Shown: positions 46,401 to 56,330 of the stretch, one piece after another
Position numbering within the stretch: the stretch's first letter is position 1
Layout of the letters: every line of letters starts with the position of its first letter
From: Scolanthus callimorphus
Taxonomy: Eukaryota > Cnidaria > Anthozoa > Actiniaria > Edwardsiidae
Direction: 5' to 3'
DNA: 64,000 nucleotides
NCBI GenBank assembly: GCA_033964015.1
Contig: CM066915.1
Location: forward strand, 3,762,575-3,826,574
The notes under the pieces: model-generated
Database searches by the model: none
What the model was told of the DNA's origin: nothing
The model's input: the letters and a program-made list of their open reading frames with translations, nothing else
Position numbers and translations under genes: made by a program

Positions 46401-49400
46401 GGGAATGATAATGGAAGTACAGGAAAAACAAGAAGAGATCAAGAAGGGGCTTCAGAGGCAAGAAGGCGAAGCTAAATCAAGAGAAGACCCAGGTATGTTT
46501 GAAACATTAAAATGTTGTATATAAAAGATGAGAAAAAAAAACAGCGACGTCCCCGGATCCTTAAGGATGCTGGTCTCTCTAAAGATAAGTAGAATAACGA
46601 AAAGAGAGACAATTGATTGTAACCGCCTTGAAGAAGGACTGAGTAAAGAATCCGAAACTTTGGCACTAATAACTCCGTTAGTCTCTCGTGAGTCCACAAC
46701 ATTTTGACCACTTTATTACGTCATTCCGTGGTATACAAGAGGACTTACCACGGAAAAACAGAGGACATTGTTACGTTTGTTGGGAGGATCGCAGTTTTTC
46801 CGATTCACCCTATCAGAGAACTAAAACAAAGTAAATATTATCAAGGTATAATATCACTACTGCTAGTAGTATAGTAGGTATGGAATTACCCTTTTTTAGG
46901 GGGAATACTGATTTCTGAGGAGGAATATATAATGAGCTTGGTGACGTCATTGTTTTCGGAAGGATTAGGGGTGGGAAGTAAAGACAATAGAGAATTAGTC
47001 TTTTGTTCTCTAGAACAATAAAGGAAAACAAAGGAATATATAATGATCGTCGTAACGTGTTTTTTTTTCCGGAAGGAATATTAGGGGTCGGAAGTGAGGA
47101 CAATAGGGGGTTAGTCTTTTGTTCTCTGGAACAATAGAGAAAAGCGTGCGCAGGAATATATAATAGCTTGGTGACGTCATTGTTTTCGGAAGGATTAGCG
47201 ACCAGACAATAGGCGATTACTCTTTTGTTCTCTAGAACAATAGAGGAAAACGGAGAACAATATAGTGCAGCTAAGCTAGAGAAGGGAGTCATCTCGAAAA
47301 CAATAGAGGAAAACAGAAGAAAATATAGTGGATAGAGTACAATGGGGTGGTCGCAACATACAGAAGTTCTCAGACATACAGAAGTAATTTCCTAACCAAG
47401 TTAGGTTGCCGGCCAAAGGTTTACCCCTTGGTTACCCAGTGGTCATAAATGTCCATCCGTATAGGGTTCTAAAAGGGTTCTCTGAAGATGTGGAGGAGAA
47501 GTGCTATTCTGTAACGAGGAGGGGCACCCCCAAATCTCTAGAAATACGCAAACAAAGGGACATTATGAAAATGTTTTCCTGATATCCTACGCCGCTGCGG
47601 GCATCTTGTGGCCGCTACGGGCGTCCTTGCGGGCGGTCTTGCGGGTGTCTTGGTATATATGTGTGGTATCCTCGTATTACAATAATCTCGCAGTATTACA
47701 ATGACTATTATTGCAATACAATCAGTCTTTGCTTGGAAAATTAATTAACCGGACCCCGATATAACGATATTTTCAATGGCTTAGCTTTTATATCGTTTAA
47801 TCGCGAGTTCGTATACAATAATACCCCAATTTTACAATACAGTTTTCCTGCTCCCGTGGCACATCGTATAATCGGGAATCCAGTGTATTATTGTTATTAT
47901 CATTAGACCGCCGCAAGCTCGTTAATTCCGCGTGATGACGCTCATTAATTCAACCGCCAAGCTCATTATGTATTCCGCCTTAAAATTTGTATTCCGCCGC
48001 AGTAAAGAGCAAAAGAATACCTTTGTCAAAAGAACACCTGCGTCAACAACAAACCGTAAGCTCATCAATTCCGCGTGGTGACGCTCATTAATTCAACCTC
48101 AAGCTCATTATGTATTCCACCTCGAAATTAACAGTCCCCTCACTTTAAAAGAGTCTGCCTAATGGTCGCGGGTAAAAGGTGCGGATTCGGGTGCGGGTAA
48201 AAGGTGCGGATGCGGGTGCGGGTAAAAGGTGCGGATGCGGGTGCGGGTAAAAGGTGCGGATGCGGGTGCGGGTAAAAGGTGCGGGTCTTGGAAATTGACT
48301 AAAAATACCAAGTCAGGCACAGGCTTCTTCGGGCACTTAATAAAGCTGTATTTTTGTACCAGGTACTCGTTTCGTAAGCTCCTGTTCTACAATACTTTAC
48401 TCTACTTGAAGGATTATATAACGGGATGTTCCCAGTTCGTTATTGCTTTTACCGGCGAGTTTTGAGATTCATACAGTCTTTTTTCTTTCATGCTTTTTCT
48501 GACTGAAAGTAAAATACGGAAAAGGTGATTCATTATTCTCCTGAGCGGCTTTTCAGCTTGGCTTGGAAGGCAGAAAGGTGAATGATCTGCTCAAACATAG
48601 ATATGATATTACAGTACTCCCTCGCCAATTCATTACGTAGTTCACTCTCAACAAGTGAAAAAATAAGACATTACGGTTTCCAGTTTCTTGCTCCGCTGGT
48701 TCTTGATAAACGAACGTTGTGTAGGTTGTCGTGTAATGGAGCTCCAAATAATTCTAAATAATGAATGCTCCGTATTAAGACCGCTTCAACTGGCTTCAGC
48801 GTCAGCTTTTGTTGTTTTCTTTGGCACCATATACAATGAGGGAAAGTGTATCATAGGTAAGCGATAACGTTTTAGGCAACTAAGCAGGGGCTGACGAATT
48901 ATGAATTACGCCAAAATACAACTTTACTAAGTGCCCGAAGTAACCAGTGTCTGATTTGCTATTTTCAGACAATTTCCAAGACCCGCACCTGTTACCCGCA
49001 CCCGCACCTTTTACTCGCGTCCATCGTCCTGCGACCATTAGGCAGACTCACTTTAAAACAAAGGAACACCTGTGTAAACAATCTTGGTGTATTCCGCTAC
49101 AGTAAAGAACAAAAGTTTCCCTTATTGTTCTAGAAACAAAAAGACTAATCCTATCTTCACTTCCGGACCCTAAGCCGCGGATCCAGGGGTGGTTCCGTGG
49201 GTTCAAATAGAACCACCCTTTTGAGACGAGAAAAAAAAGCCTCACATTTAAACTCACCTTGAAATAATAATAATATACACAAATGAATATCCAGAAGCGC
49301 TGTGGCCGTAGTTGACACTAAAAAATAGGGTCGTGGTTACCCTAGGCGAGCGCACGTCTCACGTTTCGCATAGCTAAGTGTGCTTTATTTTGAGCGGCAG

Positions 49401-52397
49401 TTCTTTTTTTTTTAAGCAAAATGATGCTTTTCCTTAGGGTCAGACAATTTGAGGGGTTGTTATTGGGTGACTTTGGTAGTTATCAAAATGGAACCACCCT
49501 TTGAAAAATCCTGGATCCGCCACTAATCCTTCTGAAAACAATGACGCTGATGATATATTCCCTCCCTGATTCCATACCTACTATAATATTAATGCTTGGC
49601 TTTCCCCGCTTTCAGAGCGACGCATCAGGCAACTAGAGGAGCAGTTTAAAGAGAAAATCTCGGACGACACTAATACGCTGGAACGGTTTTTATCATCACC
49701 AGAGATGCCAGATATCAAGCTTGATAAAATCTACACAAACCCAGTTATTCAAAAGGACCGTAAGGCACACGACTTGAATAATAAGGAAAGAAGCGAGGTG
49801 CTAGGAGAGTATCCTCGGGCCATGCCAGGCTCTCGCATTAAAACAACGGAAGAGCTGTTCCGTCAAGGTGCGAAGACAATACTGTTGACTGGTCGAGCGG
49901 GCATCGGAAAAACACTATTTGTACAGAAGATAGCAAGAGACTGGGCTAGAGGTAAACTATTTAACGACGGAAGATATAAATTTGTCTTCTTATTCTCGTT
50001 TAGGCAGCTGAATTTGATCGACAAGGATTTGACACTTTATGAACTTCTCAACTGTGCCTCGTTCAGCCCTGAAATAGAAGAAGAAATGCTAACGGTCATA
50101 TGTCAAAACCCCAAATCTGTCCTTCTTTTGATGGACGGCTACGATGAATTCAAATACCCCTTTAACAACAAAATTGAAGTATCACAAAAAGACGGGAGGA
50201 TGAGTGTCTCGACTTTGTGCTCAAAAATAGCGTCTGGAAAACTTCTGCCTGGTGCTACTGTTGTGTTCACTACTCGTCCCGAAGAAAGTAAGCAACTGAA
50301 AGAAACGGTTCGCTTTTGCTTTGAAATTGAGGCGGAAATTCTTGGATTCACAAAAAAGAAAGTCAAAGAATACATTACGCACTTCTTTCAAAATTCCAAA
50401 AAGAAAAATGCTGTGTGCAATCACATAACAAGTAATGAAAACCTTTTAGGGTTTTGCTACGTTCCGGTTAACTGTTACTTTACGTGCTTGTACCTTGAAT
50501 GGAACAATTCTTCAGAGCTACCAATAACTGTTTCTGGCATTTATGAAGGAGTTCTGCAAATGTTTCTTCGAAAACATCACCCTGACTACAGAAGCAAACA
50601 CGAAGATGATGGAAGCTCTGAACTGAATCCTACGGTTAAAAACATGCTAAATAATTTAGCTGAGCTGGCTCTCTTGTTTCTGGATACAAACAACTACGTG
50701 TTCACAAAACGCGATCTCGAGAACTCTGGTTTGACCGAGGAAGAAATTCAACAACTCATCACCGGTGGCCTTATCCATTGCATGCCTGCCGTCAGAACCC
50801 GTGTCTTCACTACGGAGTCACAATATTGCTTCATTCATCTGACCCTACAAGAGTTTCTGGCCGCTGGAGCTCTGTTGGAGAAGAGGGACATAGAGCGAAT
50901 TCAGAAGTACAGAAACCCTGTTGTGCTACAGTTCATGTGTGGTATTCTGCGAAGCACCCGCAAAGACGAAAAAAGGGCTGAACTGTTAGACGCGATCGTG
51001 ACAACGCTGTGGGGCCGCGATCAACTTTCAGCAATCAACTGCATGTACGAATATCAAGATAAGCGTTATGCAAGTAACTTCCTTGAAAGTGTGAAGACTG
51101 TTCAACTTAAACTGGAGAATGGTATCAATGTTTCAGACTGCATGGCGTTGTCTTTCATCCTAGTTTGCGGCGCTAGCTCTCTGAAAGATGCAACACTATT
51201 GCGGAAAATACCTGCTACAGGTGTTAAACATCTAGGGAAAGCACTTTGCAGTGAAAAGTGCCCTCTGAGTACATTACAGCTATATCTTGATGCAGCGGGA
51301 ATCAGACATTTAGCTGAAGCTCTAGGCAGCGAACATTGCAGGCTGACAACGCTACGGTTAAGAACCGCGGAACGAGGCAAAGAAGGCGTTGAACACTTAT
51401 GCAAGAGACTAACTAGCGACAACTGCAAACTAACCGCGCTACAGTTATCGTATAACAGAATAGATTATGCCGTAGAAGAACATGTAGGGAATGCTCTCAG
51501 TAGCGGTAAGTGCAGTTTAACAAAATTAGATTTACGTGCTAACAAAATAGGGCATGAAGGGACTGAATTTCTATCAAAAGCACTCGCGAGTGGCGGATGT
51601 CGCCTGGAAGACTTAATGTTAACTGACAATAATATAGGCGATAAAGGTGCTGAACATCTAGGGAATGCTCTCAGAAGCGGTAAGTGCAGTTTAACAAAAT
51701 TAGATTTATTTAATAACCACATAGGGCATGAAGGGGCTGCTTTTCTATCAGAAGCACTCGCGAGTGGCGGATGTTGCCTGGAAAACTTAAAGTTAGGAAG
51801 CAATAATATAGGCGATAAAGGTGCTGAACATCTAGGGAATGCTCTCAGTAGCGGTAAGTGCAGTTTAACAAAATTAGATTTATTTGGTAACCACATAGGG
51901 CATGAAGGGGCTGCTTTTCTATCAGAAGCACTCGCGAGTGGCGGATGTTGCCTGGAAGAGTTAGATTTAAGTCACAATATAATATAAGCGATAAAGGTGC
52001 TGAACATCTAGGGAATGCTCTCAGTAGCGGTAAATGCAGTTTAACAAAATTAAATGTTGATTTTAACAACATAACTGCTGGGGGGGCTGCTTTTCTATCA
52101 AAAGCACTCGCGAATGGTGAATGTCGCCTGAAAAACTTACGTTTAGGAAACAATAATATAAGGGATGAAGGGGCTGCTTTTCTATCAGAAGCACTCGAGA
52201 GTGGTGAATGCCGTTTGGAAGAGTTAGAATTAGATCACAATAATATATGCGATAAAGGTGCTGAACATCTAGGGAATGCTCTCAGTAGCGGTAAGTGCAG
52301 TTTAACAAAATTAGATTTATATAGTAACAAAATAGGGGAAGAAGGGGCTGCTTTGCTATCGAAGCACTCGAGTGACAATTGTCGTCTGAAAATTTGA
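34331..52397 (+). CDS. NLR: 2A-like, HEPN, coiled coil, NACHT, LRR
   Basis: Five exons join in phase: 34331-34481, 36015-36154, 38249-38720, 46202-46492 and 49616-51987; LRR coding continues out of frame to 52397. In animals, NACHT-LRR proteins are cytoplasmic immune sensors that oligomerise with ATP. Seen here: a 2A-like GDIHPNPGP, a HEPN-type RNPWAH, a glutamate/lysine-rich coiled coil, Walker A GRAGIGKT, Walker B LLLMDGYDE, and ribonuclease-inhibitor-type LRRs of 28 residues. The first ATG is at 34334, but an acceptor precedes it, so the 5' end is open. The intron after exon 3 is a large minisatellite. The stop at 51987 truncates the LRRs. Confidence 0.85.
35244..35396 (+). promoter_or_regulatory. 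Possible alternative promoter and ATG/GT first exon
   Basis: A TATA-like tataaat (35244-35250) precedes an ATG at 35394-35396 that is followed at once by gtaagt. Spliced to the phase-0 exon at 38249 it would start M-AKRPRLDLLPDNW, giving an NLR without the 2A-like exon. Joining to 36015 instead gives an early stop. Inferred from sequence only. Confidence 0.4.
36015..36154 (+). CDS. NLR exon with 2A-like motif
   Basis: Acceptor tttttgcag, donor acg/gtcagt. Encodes ETFGSKEIERQLKQQQ, then CKLLRCGDIHPNPGPP. The end matches 2A-type ribosome-skipping peptides (D-x-E-x-N-P-G-P) except His in place of Glu. 2A-like motifs are known in sea urchin NLRs and in some non-LTR retrotransposons. Confidence 0.75.
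36420..36477. mobile_element. 58-bp miniature Harbinger-type MITE
   Basis: Arms of 24 bp (AGCCCTGGCCAAGCGAAACG... and inverse) around a 9-base spacer, with TAA duplications at 36417-36419 and 36478-36480. Same ends as the 474-bp element at 14640-15113; almost nothing but TIRs remains. Confidence 0.8.
36481..37600. other. NLR intron, no exon seen
   Basis: Part of the intron between 36154 and 38249. AT-rich with short open frames and no motif. Confidence 0.5.
37606..37703. repeat. 12-bp tandem repeat
   Basis: About eight copies of tcacttgtctgg in the NLR intron. The S-D-Q-T repeat read on the minus strand is an artefact of the period. Confidence 0.85.
38249..38720 (+). CDS. NLR HEPN-like exon
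   Basis: Acceptor tttcctgcag and donor ggag/gtacgc, 472 nt, phase 0 to 1. Starts AKRPRLDLLPDNWKRW; carries RNPWAH (38582-38599), the R-x4-H signature of HEPN domains, in a helical region similar to the DZIP3-type HEPN found at the start of many cnidarian NLRs (from memory). HEPN domains can be RNases or RNA binders; activity here is unknown. Its last 53 bases are the exonic part of the 87-bp repeat that follows. Confidence 0.7.
38668..45896. repeat. 87-90 bp minisatellite, about 80 copies, with splice donors
   Basis: Tandem units of 87 bp, or 90 bp where an aaaaagg run is longer. Each has ~50 bases copied from the 3' end of the HEPN exon, the donor ggag/gtacgcaatatg, and ~35 bases of intron. 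Variants recur in blocks (for example near 39180 and 40440; 42780, 44920 and 45640), so growth involved multi-unit exchange. A 300-bp MITE interrupts at 40131-40430. Because 87 and 90 are multiples of three, both strands show long false ORFs. Confidence 0.95.
40131..40430. mobile_element. 300-bp palindromic MITE in minisatellite
   Basis: Inserted with a TAT duplication (40128-40130, 40431-40433). One end is tattatatggc, the other ttaataagtagt. Contains gcgcgctctgattggc and a long palindrome (ggtccgtacagtaaaatatc and inverse). Same family, opposite orientation, as 54880-55976. Confidence 0.75.
46202..46492 (+). CDS. NLR coiled-coil exon
   Basis: Acceptor tttctgcag, donor cccag/gtatgt, 291 nt, phase 1 to 1. 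Begins (V)EGLDMVTQIAGVMETVENW and continues as a Q/E/K/N-rich heptad-like helix (NKGQNEMKKNQECMMGM...QEKQEEIKKGL). Likely a dimerisation linker between HEPN and NACHT. Confidence 0.75.
46915..47260. repeat. ~120-bp imperfect repeats with CRE-like sites
   Basis: About three copies of a block with ggaatatataat, tgacgtcattgttttcgga and cttttgttctctagaacaat, in the intron before the NACHT exon. Related pieces lie at 49100-49160 and 49527-49570. Confidence 0.6.
48142..49058. mobile_element. 899-bp MITE with 9-bp duplication
   Basis: The element 48151-49049 has TIRs GAGTCTGCCTAATGGTCGC and inverse, and 9-bp duplications actttaaaa (48142-48150, 49050-49058). A 25-bp tandem repeat (gtgcgggtaaaaggtgcgga, ~5 copies, 48170-48285) lies inside the left TIR. 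Nine-base duplications suggest Mutator-like ancestry. Confidence 0.8.
49171..49526. mobile_element. 350-bp Harbinger-type MITE
   Basis: The element 49174-49523 has ends GCCGCGGATCCAGG and inverse CCTGGATCCGCCAC, with TAA at 49171-49173 and 49524-49526. The joined flank matches repeats at 46960, which confirms the insertion site. Confidence 0.75.
49616..51987 (+). CDS. NLR NACHT-LRR exon
   Basis: Acceptor ccgctttcag, phase 1, starting ERRIRQLEEQFKEKISDD. From the Met at 49705: P-loop GRAGIGKTLF at residues 63-72, Walker B LLLMDGYDE at 140-148, TTRPEE sensor near 190, winged-helix region to ~400, then LRRs from ~510. LRR pairs are a 168-bp DNA repeat (LTKLDL, IGHEG, LSEALASGGC / LGNALSSGKC). 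The frame ends at 51987 after SHNII because of an apparent 2-bp gain in an at-rich stretch (aatataatata); LRR coding goes on in another frame. Confidence 0.9.
51990..52397 (+). pseudogene. NLR LRR tail, out of frame
   Basis: The frame after 51987 encodes about five more LRRs (ISDKGAEHLGNALSSGKCSL and variants), ending at 52397 with DNCRLKI. Either the receptor lost its last repeats, or the 2-bp change is a sequence error or allele. Confidence 0.75.
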
Positions 52398-53740
52398 CAT
52401 TTTCCTTAACTCTTATTTTCATCCACTTACGTCAGATATCCAAATCAGCCTGTGAAAGGCTCTGCCTCCGTGTAAGAACCTGTGTATTGTTCACGAGTTG
52501 CGCTACAAAGCCAAAAGCCTCTTGCTTAGTAGAACGAATCATGATGAAATAATAACTGAACACAATGGTATCCTCTGGAAATGGTTCTTACACGGAGGTA
52601 TACCCCTGTGAAAAGGAGAGTGTCGAGAACAAAGCGCCAAGTAAATACACTTGCCAATCAGATGGCGACGATTGGCAGTCGTTGTTATGGGCTTCCTGTG
52701 GTATACGGCATCACGAACCACAGGAGGCACTTCAAGGAACCGACTCACCCTACCCATAATGCACTGCGCCAACGCCATTTTTGGTATCAAAAATGTCTAT
52801 TTTGTTCCGTTCAGCCCGTTTGCGTAAATACGTGAGAAATACTTGTTTTGCATTCATACAGCTCTGGTGCAATGAACAGGGTTCGAAATTGCGACAGGAT
52901 CAGCCGCCACCTTTGCGACGAAAAATATCAGGCAGCAAGTGCAAAATATCGACCGGTTTTGTAGATATTCCTTGATTAAAGTTCGCCCTCGATGCTTAGC
53001 GACTAAAACCTCTCTGTTTGCGACTAGGACTCACCAAACTAGTCGCCAAATTGCGACCTTAAATATCTTAATTTCGAGCCCTGATCAATCATATAAACAA
53101 AAACAAAGCAATTTATTATGAGCAGAAGGAGCCAGCCCTTTTAACTGGCAGCGACTGCGGGGACGGTAAATTTCATTCGACAGTCGGCTGAAATCCGCAC
53201 CATTTATCCAATTCAAGCTATCGACGAAGTATGCCTTGTAAAAAGGTTGTCTTGTATTTTATTCTTTTGGAAGAAAAGAAAAACAAGAGGATTGCATTGG
53301 GTAACTATGGTGATGGGGTTGTGGCTTTCACTATAGCGCTGTTCACGCTGACGTCATCCATTGTTATTAAAATGTGCCAACCAGAGATCGATTGATGAGC
53401 AGAACAAAAGTGATATTCAATCTACGGTTGGCACATTATAGCAATAGCAATTACAATAGCAATGTTGATAAACAGTGAATTGCGCTATATGCTTAGGCTA
53501 AAATTAGTGAGACCGGAGTTGAGTAAAATAAACGTTTCACTTTCTCGTTTAGTGTCGTAGTGTATAAGTGGCCGGTTAATAGAAAAAAAGTTAAGTTTTG
53601 AGACATCACAAAATAGAACGAGTAGTTTACTCGTGTTTACGACATTGTACTAATTAAAGAACGGCATATTAAACTAGTAGTTTCTTGTAGCAGAAAGTGA
53701 ATCTGGGTTATTCAAAAAAGCAGGGGATCCTACCTGTTTC
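52398..53740. other. No gene seen
   Basis: Downstream flank of the NLR. A small palindrome with aaaatgtgccaacc and inverse lies at 53369-53451. No exon supported. Confidence 0.5.
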
Positions 53741-54117
53741 TTCAGGCGCGATCAAATGGCGATGAGGGTTGATGAGAGTTTTCCCGTTTGATCGCACTCA
53801 TTCACTTTCATCCGCTCTCATGCACTTTGAACGCTTTGAGTTGTTGACCGTTTGATCGCGCGGATGAGAGTTTTTCAGTCAGAAGTTGCCGCCAAAAGAA
53901 CTGCAGATTCATTTGGTTCCTGAACTGCAGTAGGCTTTCATCCGCGGACAGGAACTGGATGCTAGTGCTCACGCTGACTCTTATCAACTCTCATCGCCGT
54001 TTGATCGCTTCTCGTGCGAGTAGATGAGAGTGGATGATAGTTGGAACTCTCATTAGCTCTCATCGACTCTCGTCACCATTTGATCGCTTCTCGTGAGAGT
54101 AGATGAGAGTGGATGAT

Positions 54118-54499
54118 AGTTGTGTTGGAAAATATGCACTCTTAGCGAACTTTCCAGATCCACGGAGAATGGACTATTTCAGACTATTATCAGTGACTCA
54201 TGATGACTCAGCATGATTAAAAGCAATCTAGATATTTCCGGAATGTTCCATGCAGTATCCGTGCACTTACAATATTTGTAACATGTAATGGATCTATTTT
54301 AGGAACAATACAATGATGTAATGTTTACCTCTTCTAGAACATTCCGTGGCTATGTATATAAGTTGTACGCTCTCGGACATTTCTTCACTTGTGTTAACCT
54401 GCCCTTGTGTGAAAGGCACCACTGCTGATTAACGACTGAATATTGAAGAATCAAGACGTCTTCATTTCCGTTCAGACAACCAATTTTTTCAACAAGTTG
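54118..54499. mobile_element. Solo LTR, copy 1
   Basis: 54123-54494 (372 bp), TGTTGGAAAATATG...TTTTTTCAACA, with AGTTG duplicated at 54118-54122 and 54495-54499. No internal retroelement sequence. Contains a TATA-like ctatgtatataag. Confidence 0.7.
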
Positions 54500-54573
54500 G
54501 AACTCTCATTAGCTCTCATCGACTCTCGTCACCATTTGATCGCTTCTCGTGAGAGTAGATGAGAGTGGATGAT

Positions 54574-56052
54574 AGTTGTGTTGGAAAATATGCACTCTTA
54601 GCGAACTTTCCAGATCCACGGAGAATGGACTATTTCAGACTATTATCAGTGACTCATGATGACTCAGCATGATTAAAAGCAATCTAGATATTTCCGGAAT
54701 GTTCCATGCAGTATCCGTGCACTTACAATATTTGTAACATGTAATGGATCTATTTTAGGAACAATACAATGATGTAATGTTTACCTCTTCTAGAACATTC
54801 CGTGGCTATGTATATAAGTTGTACGCTCTCGGACATTTCTTCACTTGTGTTAACCTGCCCTTGTGTGAAAGGCACCACTAACTACTTACTAACCGAGAGT
54901 GAGGGCATTACGTGAAATATCAAACTGAGGTTTTGGCGTATCGACCGAGCGATAGCGAGGTTGATACGCCAAAACCGAGGTTTGATATTTCACGTAATGC
55001 CCGAACGGTCGAGGTTAGTAAGTTGTTTATTATATGGCACTTTTTCTACAAACTTTTTACGAACCGGAAGTCGCCTCGTTCATTTTCCCGCCGAAATAAC
55101 TCAGACACGCGCCCGCGTCGCGCTCGAGTTCAGAGTTTTTCATTCTCTGAGTCAAACTGATAGAACAAACCCGTGTGTACAAACCACGCCAGACTTGATC
55201 TAATGTAATCAATCTCATATGGATGTCAAATACTTCGGAATCCTTTCTTTTACAGATATTTTATAATGTTGTTTAGTCATTTGTGAGAAACTTTCGAGGG
55301 AGTTACAGACGTTTCAAACGGCAAGCAACCGGGAAGCAAGTCTTCGACGTCAGCTCAACTTTTTAGCACCATTGGGGAAAACATTGCTTCTTTTGCACTA
55401 GGAAAAGGCCTTTAATAAATACGGAAGAAGAGTTAAACCTGAAGAAGATAGTCACAAGCTATCCTCCAGAAAATTGCAATGGTTATTTTAGCCGGCTTTT
55501 GTGCAAAAGCAAACGTCAAGTAAGAATGAATTTAACTCGAGGAGATGGAGAGAGAAAAGAAATGAACGACTTCACTATCAGTATCGGTAAGCACAAAGTT
55601 TGAACTCGCTTTCTGTTATTATTTTTAGTTCTCAAGTTTTTTGAATTCCCATTAAATTTTGACTTTACATGTAGCTTTAAGTTCTCATTTTCTCCGGATA
55701 GACTCGAATTTCTTAGGGTAACTTTTTGGCTTCTGATATTCAGGCCTTTCTTTTCCTCTTGTCACAAGTTAGATTTGTGTTATACTGTGTCATGTATTCC
55801 TTGTTGTGAATTTCGCTGAAAATCTTTTTGAATTTGTGTTCAAGGAGATGAATGCTTGTCAGTCGTGAATTGCGAGCGGGCATTAAGAATTTCCATAATG
55901 CCCGTGGGCATTACGGAGAGTTACGCCCGCTCGTTAGCCAATCAGAGCGCGCGTACTATCGTTGCCATATAATAATGCTGATTAAAGACTGAATATTGAA
56001 GAATCAAGACGTCTTCATTTCCGTTCAGACAACCAATTTTTTCAACAAGTTG
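54574..56052. mobile_element. Solo LTR, copy 2, split by a 1.1-kb MITE
   Basis: Nearly the same sequence and AGTTG flanks as copy 1, interrupted between ccact (54879) and gctgatt (55977) by a 1,097-bp element. That element begins aactacttactaacc and ends gccatataataat, contains a palindrome at 54910-55005 and ccaatcagagcgcgc near its right end, and is the long form of the family at 40131-40430. Confidence 0.7.
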
Positions 56053-56330
56053 GAACTCTCATTAGCTCTCATCGACTCTCGTCACCATTTGATCGCTTCT
56101 CGTGAGAGTAGATGAGAGTGGATGATAGTTGGAACTCTCATTAGCTCTCATCACCGTTTGATCGCTTCTCGTGAGAGTAGATGAGAGTGGATGATAGTTG
56201 GATCTCTCATTAGCTCTCATCAACTCTCATCACCGTTTGATCGCTTCTCGTGAGAGTAGATGAGAGTGGATGATAGTTGGAACTCTCATTAGCTGTCATC
56301 GACTCTCATTACCGTTTGATCCCTGCTTTA

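Larger units (their letters stand above)
53985..56330. repeat. ~80-bp ctctcat array with two solo LTRs
   Basis: Units read gttggaactctcattagctc...gagagtggatgata (about 54000, 54497 and 56049-56330). Two LTR-like copies sit at the same place in the unit (54123-54494 and 54579-56047), so unit plus LTR was duplicated together. Confidence 0.7.

Noticed and set aside
46452..47292. Minus-strand ORFs with repeated SSIVLENKR phrases
   Set aside because: They follow the ~120-bp intronic repeats and have no domain.
51102..52153. Minus-strand ORFs of 100-143 residues
   Set aside because: Antisense of the LRR repeats; periodic with the 168-bp unit.
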